Below are positions 1 to 5,793 of a stretch of DNA of 10,430 nucleotides, one piece after another. The notes under the pieces were generated by a model that did not search any database, was not told the DNA's origin, and saw only the letters and a program-made list of their open reading frames with translations. Both the position numbers and the translations under genes were made by a program. Within the stretch, counting starts at the first letter, position 1. Each line of letters starts with the position of its first letter. Source of the DNA: Alphaproteobacteria bacterium UBA4588 (GTDB lineage: Bacteria > Pseudomonadota > Alphaproteobacteria > Puniceispirillales > Puniceispirillaceae); NCBI GenBank assembly GCA_002387605.1, contig DGJU01000001.1:1-10430 (forward strand), in the 5' to 3' direction.

Positions 1-656
1 GTATTTTGCTCATTAATCCGGAAGTAAGTGGATAATTCCATCGGACAGCGCACGCCCTTTGGGATGTAGACAAACGAGCCATCTGTAAAGACAGCACAAT
101 TAAGAGCAGAAAAGTAATTATCAGACACAGGCACAACAGAGCCCATATAGCGGCGAACCAAATCAGGATATTCGCGGATAGCTTCAGATATGGGGCAGAA
201 AATCACGCCAACCTTTGATAGCTCTTCACGGAATGTTGTTGCAACAGACACAGAATCGAACACGGCATCCACCGCAACCCCTGCCAGCATCTTTTGCTCA
301 TTAAGAGGAATGCCGAGCTTTTCATAGGTACGCAGCAATTCAGGGTCAACTTCATCAAGTGACTTTGGCCCTTCAGCAGATTTTGGCGCAGCATAAAAAT
401 AGATATCCTGATAATCGATGGGCGCTATATTCAGTTTTGCCCAATTCGGGGTTGGCATCTTTTGCCAATAACGATACGCCTTCAGGCGCCATTCAAGCAT
501 CCATTCAGGCTCATCTTTCTTAGCTGAAATAAACCGAATGACATCTTCATTCAGTCCCTTGGGTGCTTTTTCTGTTTCGATGTCAGTAACAAACCCGTAT
601 TTGTAGCTACCAGTAGCATCTTCAACAGCGGCGATCGTTTCGGTTGTTGCAACCAT
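1..656 (-). CDS. sufB: SufB, Fe-S cluster assembly scaffold subunit (N-terminal part, runs off left edge)
   Basis: SufB is the scaffold subunit of the cytosolic SufBCD complex, on which iron-sulfur clusters are built with sulfur from SufS/SufE. The 218 residues visible here begin MVATTETIAAVEDATGSYKY and include the typical SufB stretches WMLEWRLKAYRYW, a YYAAPK-like FYAAPK segment, VFDSVSVATTF, and near the window edge DGSFVYIPKGVRCPMELSTY. A full SufB is close to 490 residues, so more than half lies outside the window. The start at 656 is supported by an AAGGGGA Shine-Dalgarno at 665-671. Only 16 bases separate it from the stop of the upstream Rrf2 regulator, so the two are almost certainly cotranscribed; sufC, sufD and sufS would be expected beyond base 1. 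Identification is by recognition of conserved SufB sequence and is very secure. Confidence 0.96.
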   Translation of the reverse strand, partial: MVATTETIAAVEDATGSYKYGFVTDIETEKAPKGLNEDVIRFISAKKDEPEWMLEWRLKAYRYWQKMPTPNWAKLNIAPIDYQDIYFYAAPKSAEGPKSLDEVDPELLRTYEKLGIPLNEQKMLAGVAVDAVFDSVSVATTFREELSKVGVIFCPISEAIREYPDLVRRYMGSVVPVSDNYFSALNCAVFTDGSFVYIPKGVRCPMELSTYFRINEQN

Positions 657-672
657 GCGATTTATCCCCTTC

Positions 673-1140
673 TTAGGATTTTAGTACTTCGGTATTGCCT
701 GTTCCCAAAGCCGCCGTCGGCACCTGAAACAAACTTTCCGGATTAAATAATTCTGCGAGTGAAACTTCACTCAATGCTTTGCGGATCGCAGTATTTACGT
801 GGTTCCAGTTACCGCCCATAAAACAGCCATTCCGCACCGAACAGGGGTCTTCAACCCCATCAACACAGGCGGTGAGCGCAATCGGCCCCTCAACAGCCTC
901 AATAACCTCAGCAATGCTTATATTCATCACCGGACGGTCAAGATAGTAGCCACCCTTGATCCCGCGCGTGCTCACAACAAGCCCAGCGGCAACCAGCGTC
1001 TTGGTTACCTTGGCAACAGTTGTCTGATTCAGCTGTGTGTGCTGTGCAATTGCCGCACTGGCCAGAATCTCACCCGGCCGCGCTGCCATAACGCCCAGCA
1101 CAAGAATGGCATAATCTGTCATCCTATTAAGCCGTAACAT
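673..1140 (-). CDS. Rrf2/IscR-family Fe-S regulator heading the suf operon
   Basis: A 155-residue Rrf2-family transcription factor. The N-terminal winged helix-turn-helix spans about residues 1-65 (MLRLNRMTDYAILVLGVMA, then QTTVAKVTKTLVAAGLV and the wing RGIKGGYYL). Three cysteines at 92, 100 and 106 have nearly the spacing of the IscR cluster ligands (92, 98, 104), followed by a W-N-H segment (112-114) that may supply the fourth ligand; it therefore probably binds a 2Fe-2S cluster. It resembles the SUF-specific Rrf2 regulators more than enterobacterial IscR because of the short C-terminus and the position directly before sufB. A likely Shine-Dalgarno AGGA lies at 1147-1150. The promoter region contains an IscR type-1-like operator and a Fur-like box, so autoregulation plus iron control is expected. 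Whether it should be called IscR, SufR or a distinct SUF regulator cannot be settled from sequence alone. Confidence 0.93.
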   Translation of the reverse strand: MLRLNRMTDYAILVLGVMAARPGEILASAAIAQHTQLNQTTVAKVTKTLVAAGLVVSTRGIKGGYYLDRPVMNISIAEVIEAVEGPIALTACVDGVEDPCSVRNGCFMGGNWNHVNTAIRKALSEVSLAELFNPESLFQVPTAALGTGNTEVLKS

Positions 1141-1208
1141 ATTCTATCCTATTATCATGACTAACGAAGAAATCTGCCATTGTGTAACACAGATATCTCA
1201 CTGTTTTT

Positions 1209-1227
1209 GCGAATGATTATCATATTC
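1209..1227. promoter_or_regulatory. Fur-type iron box
   Basis: The minus-strand 19-mer GAATATGATAATCATTCGC matches the classical Fur box GATAATGATAATCATTATC at 15 of 19 positions, with the entire central ATGATAATCATT intact. It covers the predicted -10 of the suf promoter, so an iron-loaded Fur protein would repress the operon and iron shortage would release it. Many alphaproteobacteria use Irr, RirA or Mur at such genes instead; the match here is to the classical Fur motif rather than to those. Confidence 0.65.
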
Positions 1228-1248
1228 AGGACTATTTTAGTCCTGTAA
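1219..1248 (-). promoter_or_regulatory. Predicted suf operon promoter
   Basis: On the minus strand TTACAG (1243-1248) and TATGAT (1219-1224, 5 of 6 to the consensus -10) are separated by 18 bases. Transcription would start near 1212, leaving a leader of roughly 70 bases before the regulator gene. The -10 lies inside the Fur-like box and the spacer is filled by the IscR-like palindrome, which is the geometry expected for repression by both factors. The -35 is weak, so this is a reasoned prediction rather than a certainty. Confidence 0.5.
1227..1245. promoter_or_regulatory. IscR type-1-like operator (perfect 8-3-8 inverted repeat)
   Basis: CAGGACTATTTTAGTCCTG is a perfect inverted repeat with 8-base arms and a 3-base centre. 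Its core GACTATTTTAGTC (1230-1242) fits the core of the E. coli IscR type-1 consensus, GACTRWWWYAGTC, at every position. The outer arms fit that consensus poorly. The site sits between the predicted -35 and -10 of the operon encoding the Rrf2 regulator, as expected for autorepression by the cluster-bound form. Confidence 0.72.
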
Positions 1249-1348
1249 CGTGAGACATAAGGGAAACCGTTTATAAAACAAGTCTGTAAGATGAAAAATT
1301 TTCTGCATCAAAGAAAATAAAATTACCGCAAAATAATAGGATTGGTCA

Positions 1349-1374
1349 GCAGACGCAGGCAAAAGCCAGTCCGC
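1349..1374 (-). terminator. Possible hairpin downstream of hspQ
   Basis: On the minus strand GCGGAC pairs with GTCTGC (one G-U) and an inner GGC pairs with GCC around a TTTT loop. It lies about 58-83 bases past the hspQ stop codon. The following sequence is T-rich but not a clean T-run, so a Rho-independent terminator is only a possibility. Apart from this hairpin and the suf control sites, I see no gene between 1141 and 1431. Confidence 0.3.
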
Positions 1375-1431
1375 CGCAATGATAAGACTCACCCGAGGGC
1401 GTAATAAATAGGGAGGATGCGAAACCGCGGC

Positions 1432-1776
1432 CTAGTTAAAGGCCTCTCGGCGGAGCTTATACCGGCCATCTGTCATCCCATCGAAAACTTCGTCAATATC
1501 AGGATGCCCAATAGGACCATTCTCGTCATCTGAAGTCAGATTCTGTTGTGAGACATAGGCTGAGTAGAAGCTATCAGAGTTTTCGGCAAGAAGATGATAG
1601 AATGGCTGTTCACGAACAGGGCGCACATCTTCAGGAATGGCGGCATACCATTCTTCAGTATTATCGAATTCTGGATCGACATCAACAATGACGCCCCGGA
1701 AAGGATAGTGTTTGTGCCGGACAATATCGCCAATGCAGAACACTGGCAAAGCCGCAACTTTAGGATGAAGAGTCAT
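1432..1776 (-). CDS. hspQ: HspQ (YccV-like), hemimethylated-DNA-binding / Lon-specificity protein
   Basis: A 114-residue protein with the conserved HspQ core: GDIVRHKHYPFRGVIVDVDP (residues about 16-35), then EEWYAAIPEDVRP, QPFYHLLAENSDS, YVSQQNL and the terminal DGRYKLRR. E. coli HspQ (YccV) is a small cytoplasmic heat-shock protein, first described as binding hemimethylated oriC DNA and later as a factor that increases Lon protease activity on certain substrates. The coding sequence starts 19 bases after the rpmF stop with a weak AGAAG ribosome site, which suggests cotranscription with rpmF. Length and motifs are normal for the family. Confidence 0.93.
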   Translation of the reverse strand: MTLHPKVAALPVFCIGDIVRHKHYPFRGVIVDVDPEFDNTEEWYAAIPEDVRPVREQPFYHLLAENSDSFYSAYVSQQNLTSDDENGPIGHPDIDEVFDGMTDGRYKLRREAFN

Positions 1777-1795
1777 AAAATGCTTCTATGCGAGA

Positions 1796-1981
1796 TTAAA
1801 AGCGGTCCTTAACTTTAAGAACCTGACGACCGCCATACATGCCAGTTTTCAGATCAATATGGTGAGGGCGATGTAATTCACCCGTTACCTTGTCTTCAAC
1901 ATAGGCATCATTGGTCAGCGAGTCATGTGCACGGCGCATATCGCGCTTTGATTTGCTGACTTTACGCTTTGGGACTGCCAT
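1796..1981 (-). CDS. rpmF: 50S ribosomal protein L32
   Basis: A 61-residue basic protein starting MAVPKRKVSKSKRDMRRAHD and ending with HHIDLKTGMYGGRQVLKVKD, clearly ribosomal protein L32 of the large subunit. There are no cysteines, so the zinc-ribbon pairs found in many L32 proteins are absent; this C-minus form is usual in alphaproteobacteria. An AGGAG Shine-Dalgarno lies about 8 bases before the ATG. In many bacteria rpmF precedes plsX-fabH; here it is instead followed by hspQ. Confidence 0.97.
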   Translation of the reverse strand: MAVPKRKVSKSKRDMRRAHDSLTNDAYVEDKVTGELHRPHHIDLKTGMYGGRQVLKVKDRF

Positions 1982-2004
1982 GGTCCGCTCCTGTATATCG
2001 CTAA

Positions 2005-2022
2005 ATCTGCCAATAAGCAGAT
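2005..2022 (-). other. Small hairpin in the rpmF leader
   Basis: ATCTGC and GCAGAT form a 6-bp stem around a 6-base loop, 24-41 bases before the L32 start codon and between the tRNA and rpmF. No T-run follows. It could be a processing signal between tRNA and mRNA or a leader structure; function is unknown. Confidence 0.3.
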
Positions 2023-2045
2023 ATAAACTGAAACAAAAAGGGGAG

Positions 2046-2121
2046 TGGTGGAGCCAGACGGGATCGAACCGACGACCTCATGCTTGCAAAGCACGCGCTC
2101 TCCCAGCTGAGCTATGGCCCC
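2046..2121 (-). tRNA. tRNA-Ala (anticodon UGC)
   Basis: A complete 76-base tRNA including an encoded CCA end (2046-2048). The 7-bp acceptor stem pairs GGGGCCA with TGGCTCC and contains the G3-U70 wobble that identifies alanine tRNA; the discriminator base is A. The anticodon loop CTTTGCAAG puts UGC at 2086-2088, and the T arm has the usual GGTTCGATCCC. In most bacteria tRNA-Ala(UGC) lies in the 16S-23S spacer; here it stands alone upstream of rpmF, 64 bases before it and in the same direction, so the two may share a transcript. Confidence 0.97.
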
Positions 2122-2144
2122 ACATTTACCCTTTAAAAAACCGA

Positions 2145-2167
2145 TGCCGCCAAAAAAAATAGCGGCA
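2145..2167 (-). terminator. Hairpin with T-run between ald and the tRNA
   Basis: On the minus strand TGCCGC and GCGGCA form a 6-bp GC-rich stem around an 11-base T-rich loop, followed within 4 bases by a run of six T. This looks like an intrinsic terminator that would stop readthrough from ald. It lies only about 25-45 bases upstream of the tRNA 5' end, and downstream of the best promoter candidate for the tRNA, which is a conflict noted in the findings. Confidence 0.4.
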
Positions 2168-2182
2168 CCAGACGGTCGGGTG

Positions 2183-2211
2183 TTTATGATCGAAACACCT
2201 TAGAAGGTCAA
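2183..2211 (-). promoter_or_regulatory. Candidate promoter for tRNA-Ala (and possibly rpmF-hspQ)
   Basis: TTGACC (2206-2211) and CATAAA (2183-2188) on the minus strand are separated by exactly 17 bases. The -35 is 5 of 6 and the -10 is 4 of 6 to consensus. The start would fall near 2176, about 55 bases before the mature tRNA. The -10 also lies in an inverted repeat, GGTGTTT (2179-2185) with AAACACC (2193-2199). Confidence 0.4.
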
Positions 2212-2278
2212 GCCTCTTTTTACCCCAACAGACTGCTTTTAGCCTGAAAAAGAACCAAAGAGCCTTTTGATGCCTCCC

Positions 2279-3373
2279 TTAAGCAGCTGAAAGAGATGAA
2301 AGAGCCTCTTTAACAGCCGGATGAACCAACTCACCTTTGGCAACATTTAGGCCGCGTGCAAGATGTTCATCATCATGAAGTGCCGCAATGCCTTTGTTCG
2401 CCAGCGCCATGACATGCGGTAATGTTGCATTATTCAACGCTTCAGACGAGGTGCGCGGCATAGCCCCAGGCATATTGGCAACACAGTAATGCACAACGCC
2501 GTCAATGACATAAGTTGGGTCTTCATGTGTTGTCGGACGAGATGTTTCAGCACAACCACCTTGGTCAATCGCAACATCAACCAGCACTGAGCCTGTTTTC
2601 ATGTCGGCCAGCATGGAGCGTTGAATAAGCTTTGGTGCGCTTGCGCCTGGTATCAGTACCGCACCAACAACCATATCAGCACGGCAGATAGCCTTACGCA
2701 GCGTTTCAGCTGTTGAATAGCGGGTTGTTACAGCGCCGCCAAATAAATCATCAAGATAGCGAAGGCGCGGCAAGGACCGGTCAAAAATCATCACTTTTGC
2801 CCCCATCCCAACAGCCATCTTTGCAGCGTTTGTGCCAACGACACCGCCACCAATAATCACAATATCGGCTGGATCAACACCCGGAACGCCTGAAATAAGA
2901 ACACCGCGACCACCTTGATGTGCGGACAGATGCGCAGCCCCTTCAATAACCGAAAGCCTTCCCGCAACTTCAGACATCGGCGCCAAAAGCGGCAATCCGC
3001 CTTGTGCATCCGTAATTGTTTCATAGGCAATCGCTGTGCAACCAGATGACATCAGGCCAACCGCCTGTTGCTCGTCTGCGGCAAGGTGAAGATAGGTAAA
3101 TAGAATCTGATTCGCAGAAAGCTGGCTATATTCAGATTTCTGCGGTTCTTTTACTTTTACAATCATATCAGCATCAGCAAAGACAGTGGCGGCGTCTGGA
3201 ACAATTTTAGCCCCTACTGCGGCGTAATCTGCGTCCGACGCGGAAATTCCGGCGCCTGCGCCTGCTTGTATCAAAACATTATGGCCCGCCCGAACAAGTT
3301 CAGACACAGAGTTTGGCACAAGACCAACCCGCTTTTCATGGACCTTAATCTCAGTTGGAACACCTATTATCAT
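2279..3373 (-). CDS. ald: Alanine dehydrogenase (NAD+)
   Basis: Ald catalyses the reversible oxidative deamination of L-alanine to pyruvate and ammonia with NAD+, in the cytoplasm. The 364-residue protein begins MIIGVPTEIKVHEKRVGLVP. With this start the key residues fall on the numbers I recall for the Mycobacterium tuberculosis enzyme: Arg15 and Lys75 for substrate, His96 and Asp270 for catalysis. The Rossmann nucleotide motif GGGVVG is at 175-180, with the acidic Asp198 at the end of the next strand. The longest reading frame starts 6 codons earlier (3391), but AGGGG lies 7 bases before the ATG at 3373, and the residue numbering agrees, so the later start is preferred. It is divergent from an Lrp/AsnC regulator, which is typical: such regulators activate ald in response to alanine. 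Confidence 0.97.
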   Translation of the reverse strand: MIIGVPTEIKVHEKRVGLVPNSVSELVRAGHNVLIQAGAGAGISASDADYAAVGAKIVPDAATVFADADMIVKVKEPQKSEYSQLSANQILFTYLHLAADEQQAVGLMSSGCTAIAYETITDAQGGLPLLAPMSEVAGRLSVIEGAAHLSAHQGGRGVLISGVPGVDPADIVIIGGGVVGTNAAKMAVGMGAKVMIFDRSLPRLRYLDDLFGGAVTTRYSTAETLRKAICRADMVVGAVLIPGASAPKLIQRSMLADMKTGSVLVDVAIDQGGCAETSRPTTHEDPTYVIDGVVHYCVANMPGAMPRTSSEALNNATLPHVMALANKGIAALHDDEHLARGLNVAKGELVHPAVKEALSSLSAA

Positions 3374-3522
3374 GACATAACCCCTGTTCATTATATGAGT
3401 TGGTAGCGCCTACCCTGCACGAGAGCATTATCGCTAGATTACAAGAATAAGAATAGGGGAATTCACGCGAAATGTGCTGTCAAAAAGATGCAAGATTTAC
3501 TGTTTTTTTCACATAAAATTTT

Positions 3523-3540
3523 ACTAAATTAAGATTTAGT
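3523..3540. promoter_or_regulatory. Candidate Lrp/AsnC-family operator
   Basis: ACTAAATTAAGATTTAGT is a perfect inverted repeat with 7-base arms and a 4-base AT-rich centre. Size and composition match Lrp-family sites, which are typically about 15 bp, degenerate, with an AT-rich centre. It lies about 150 bases from both divergent start codons. The assignment to the neighbouring regulator is inference. Confidence 0.45.
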
Positions 3541-3623
3541 TGAATATTTATGCTTTTATATGATATTACTTACAATATAATTCGCTTAGTCATTATCAAA
3601 GAAACCTGCGTTTTGCTAACGCG

Positions 3624-3652
3624 CTGACAAGCACCTTATAGCGGCTCTTAAT
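3624..3652 (+). promoter_or_regulatory. Candidate promoter of the Lrp-type regulator
   Basis: CTGACA (3624-3629, 5 of 6) and CTTAAT (3647-3652, 4 of 6) are separated by 17 bases. The start would be near 3659, giving a leader of about 30 bases that ends in an AAGGAG ribosome site. Confidence 0.35.
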
Positions 3653-3690
3653 CGTAGAGAGACGCTTTGGCAGAGACAAGGAGAAAAACT

Positions 3691-4149
3691 ATGGATAAAA
3701 TTGATCGTTCCATTCTAACAATCCTGCAAGAAAATGCACGTATTGCAAATGTAGAGCTTGCGGACCGTGTTGGCCTATCGCCTTCTGCCAGCCTTCGCCG
3801 CGTTGGCCAGCTGGAAAAATCTGGCATTGTCAAAGGCTATCACGCTGATCTTAGTCTTGAAAAACTGGGGCACTCGGTGCTGGTTTTGGTAAATATTACG
3901 CTAGACGGGCAATCTGCCAATATGTTGTCTGAATTTGAAACCGCTGTTGGCAATGTTCCGCAAGTACTTGCCTGTTTTCTGCTGGCAGGTGAAAGCGACT
4001 ATTTGCTGCGGGTTGCGGCACGCGATGTAAATGATTTCGGCAGAATTCATACAGAATTTCTGTCTGCCCTTCCCCATGTGATGCGGATGGAAAGTAATTT
4101 CATCCTTCGTGAAGTAACAAACAGAGGTCTTTCAGCCGAAGAGCTATAG
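3691..4149 (+). CDS. Lrp/AsnC-family transcriptional regulator, probable activator of ald
   Basis: A 152-residue protein of standard Lrp/AsnC length. It starts MDKIDRSILTILQENARIAN; the helix-turn-helix covers about residues 4-50 (VELADRVGLSPSASLRRVGQ, LEKSGIVKGY). The C-terminal RAM domain for ligand binding and oligomerisation carries the family signature LAGESDYLLRV at 98-108. The frame is open from a TTG at 3667, but an AAGGAG Shine-Dalgarno at 3678-3683 sits 7 bases before the ATG at 3691, which fixes the start. Divergence from ald strongly suggests it controls that gene in response to alanine or a related amino acid. Its stop is 2 bases from the stop of the convergent selO. Confidence 0.93.
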   Translation: MDKIDRSILTILQENARIANVELADRVGLSPSASLRRVGQLEKSGIVKGYHADLSLEKLGHSVLVLVNITLDGQSANMLSEFETAVGNVPQVLACFLLAGESDYLLRVAARDVNDFGRIHTEFLSALPHVMRMESNFILREVTNRGLSAEEL

Positions 4150-4154
4150 GCCTA
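4147..4154. repeat. Palindrome carrying both convergent stop codons
   Basis: TAGGCCTA reads the same on both strands and supplies the TAG stop of the Lrp-type gene on plus and the TAG stop of selO on minus. The flanks extend the dyad as AGC...GCT after a short mismatch. There is no T-run, so it is not an intrinsic terminator by itself. Confidence 0.6.
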
Positions 4155-5546
4155 GCTGTGCTGCAACTGCTCACCATGCGCTCTTATCCGGTCCAACAGC
4201 GTTTGGAGTGCGGACCAGTCATCCTGTTCTGCAATCCTATCCCACACAGCTTCTACCTGCGATATCTCCAGACTAACAAGCTCTGCAGATTTCAGCGCCT
4301 GACGGATATCGTCTGATTGGCGTGGCCGAAAACCTGCTACCATCTTCTGCAAGGCTAAAAGGTCGGGCTGTGTGTGCCAGCGTTCATCTTTTGATGAAAG
4401 CGTCCCGCCATATAAATCCTGAAATAAAGCATCCCAGCCATAACGGCTTGATTGTGCCGCCTGATAAAACTGTTTTGTAAGCGCATCAGCCTGTTCAGCC
4501 GGCACCTCCTGCAGCCCCAGACGCCAGACAAGGCGGCGAGCAAGCGAGGCTTCCATTTGTGGGTAGAACTCTGCCAAAGCCTGCTGCATAACCTCTTGGT
4601 TTGTGACATGCACAAAACAATCAGCAAGCCGGCATAAAGCCCACAAAGCTGCTTCTGGCTGGCGTCCATAGGCATAGCGGCTTTGCTGATCAAAATAAGC
4701 GGCGGTAAATGCAGGGTCGCAATGCGGCAGAAACCGCCATGGCCCGAAATCAAATGTCTCGCCGGTTAGGTTGAAGTTATCAGTATTCATTACCCCATGG
4801 ACAAAACCTGCAACCATCCATGCGCCAACCATATCTGCAACACGGGCAATAAGAGCTGTCAGCAATGCCAGATAGAGTGTGTCTGCGTCCTGATGGGGGT
4901 CACAATTAGGATAATGGTGGGCTACAACATGCCGGGCAAGAGCTTCTGTGGATTTATCATCACCAAGATAAGCGCAGCGCTGAAAACTGCCAATGCGGAT
5001 ATGGCTATTGAGCAACCGTATCATGACAGCTGAGCGGGTAGGAGACGGCTCATCATGCCGCATGAGCGCTTCGCCTGTCTCAATCACACTAAATGTTTGC
5101 GAAGTTGGCACATTAAGAGCGGCAAGCATCTCGGTTGCCATTATTTCGCGCACAGCCCCTTTAAGGGTTAGCTTACCATCTGCTGTTCTAGAATAGGGCG
5201 TTATACCTGACCCTTTGGTCCCAAGATCTAGCAGACGGCCCGTTCCTGCCTCACGCATTTGCGCAAATAAAAACCCGCGCCCATCGCCAATTTCAGGGTT
5301 ATATGAGCCAAACTGATGACCGTGATAGCGCAGAGCAAGAGGCTGAGAAAAGCTACCTTCAAGCGGCCGGAAATGAGCAAAATGAGCAATCCAGCTTTCA
5401 TCATCTAGCCCGCCAAGCCCAACTTTGTCTGCGGCTGCCTGATTACGATAGCGCAAAATTGCGTCCGGAAAAGAAGCCGCCTCAACCTTATCATAGAAGG
5501 CGGCGCCAAGTTGTTGATGAATTATTTCAGGCTGAAAACGGCTCAT
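4152..5546 (-). CDS. selO: Protein adenylyltransferase SelO (YdiU/UPF0061)
   Basis: SelO is a pseudokinase that binds ATP in a flipped orientation and transfers AMP to Ser, Thr or Tyr residues of other proteins; bacterial SelO has been linked to redox and stress responses. The 464-residue protein shows the family landmarks: YHGHQFG (74-80, usually YAGHQFG), NPEIGDGRG (83-91), LGTKGSGITPYSR (108-120) with the ATP lysine at 111, VREIMATEM (132-140), the arginines at 177 and 184, HGVMNTDN (250-257) and DFGPW (266-270). Length is slightly below the E. coli protein (478). The C-terminal end lacks a clear NPKYVLRN-type segment and any terminal Cys/Sec. Start at 5546 has an AAGGA about 10 bases upstream. 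It is convergent with the regulator gene and monocistronic as far as can be seen. Confidence 0.95.
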   Translation of the reverse strand: MSRFQPEIIHQQLGAAFYDKVEAASFPDAILRYRNQAAADKVGLGGLDDESWIAHFAHFRPLEGSFSQPLALRYHGHQFGSYNPEIGDGRGFLFAQMREAGTGRLLDLGTKGSGITPYSRTADGKLTLKGAVREIMATEMLAALNVPTSQTFSVIETGEALMRHDEPSPTRSAVMIRLLNSHIRIGSFQRCAYLGDDKSTEALARHVVAHHYPNCDPHQDADTLYLALLTALIARVADMVGAWMVAGFVHGVMNTDNFNLTGETFDFGPWRFLPHCDPAFTAAYFDQQSRYAYGRQPEAALWALCRLADCFVHVTNQEVMQQALAEFYPQMEASLARRLVWRLGLQEVPAEQADALTKQFYQAAQSSRYGWDALFQDLYGGTLSSKDERWHTQPDLLALQKMVAGFRPRQSDDIRQALKSAELVSLEISQVEAVWDRIAEQDDWSALQTLLDRIRAHGEQLQHS

Positions 5547-5592
5547 TATGCCACGGTCCTTATCATTAAAAAAAAAGAGTTACTTGCGGGAC

Positions 5593-5607
5593 ATGCTCAC
5601 CTCTATC
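5593..5607 (-). repeat. 15-base intergenic repeat, copy 1
   Basis: The minus-strand sequence GATAGAGGTGAGCAT lies in the selO upstream region and is repeated exactly, in opposite orientation, at 7818-7832. Apart from this and a candidate Rieske-gene promoter, the 247 bases between selO and the oxygenase hold T-tracts and no gene. Confidence 0.4.
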
Positions 5608-5739
5608 GCCCCACACCCTACCAGCTAACCCATGTCATTTATCTTTTTTTGTCCTTTTTTTCAAATTTCGACGACAAGGGCGGCAATAGAATAGACAGGC
5701 ACGCACATTTCTTATCAGGCTAAACGATATCAAACAGTG

Positions 5740-5768
5740 CTGATAGTTAATCTGCGGCATTTTATCAT
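5740..5768 (+). promoter_or_regulatory. Candidate promoter of the Rieske oxygenase gene
   Basis: CTGATA (5740-5745, 4 of 6) and TATCAT (5763-5768, 5 of 6) are separated by 17 bases. The start would be near 5775, so the transcript would begin almost directly with the very strong ribosome site AAGGAGGT (5777-5784). Confidence 0.35.
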
Positions 5769-5793
5769 AATCAGTGAAGGAGGTCACAGCATC

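Larger units (their letters stand above)
3374..3690. other. Shared control region between ald and the Lrp-type gene
   Basis: This 317-base divergent intergenic region is strongly AT-rich in its centre (about 3480-3600). It contains a perfect palindrome (3523-3540), several A/T tracts, a consensus minus-strand TTGACA at 3478-3483 without a convincing -10 at normal spacing, and a plausible plus-strand promoter near 3624-3652. A 25-codon ATG frame at 3550 has no ribosome site and is not called. The architecture fits a regulator binding several AT-rich sites and bending DNA, as Lrp-family proteins do. Confidence 0.6.

Noticed and set aside
799..1137. 112-codon plus-strand frame
   Set aside because: Antisense shadow of the Rrf2 regulator gene, which has clear family motifs; no ribosome site.
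1911..2162. 83-codon plus-strand frame across the tRNA region
   Set aside because: It is the translation of the reverse complement of tRNA-Ala and of rpmF antisense; frames of this type over tRNA genes are a common false annotation.
3374..3391. Six-codon upstream extension of ald
   Set aside because: The ribosome site AGGGG lies inside the extension, 7 bases before the ATG at 3373, and the catalytic residue numbers fit the shorter protein.
3550..3627. 25-codon ATG frame upstream of the Lrp-type gene
   Set aside because: No ribosome site and it overlaps the predicted promoter; the AT-rich region easily yields such frames.
4355..4753. 132-codon minus-strand frame inside selO
   Set aside because: Out-of-frame shadow of a well-conserved selO; composition is not protein-like.
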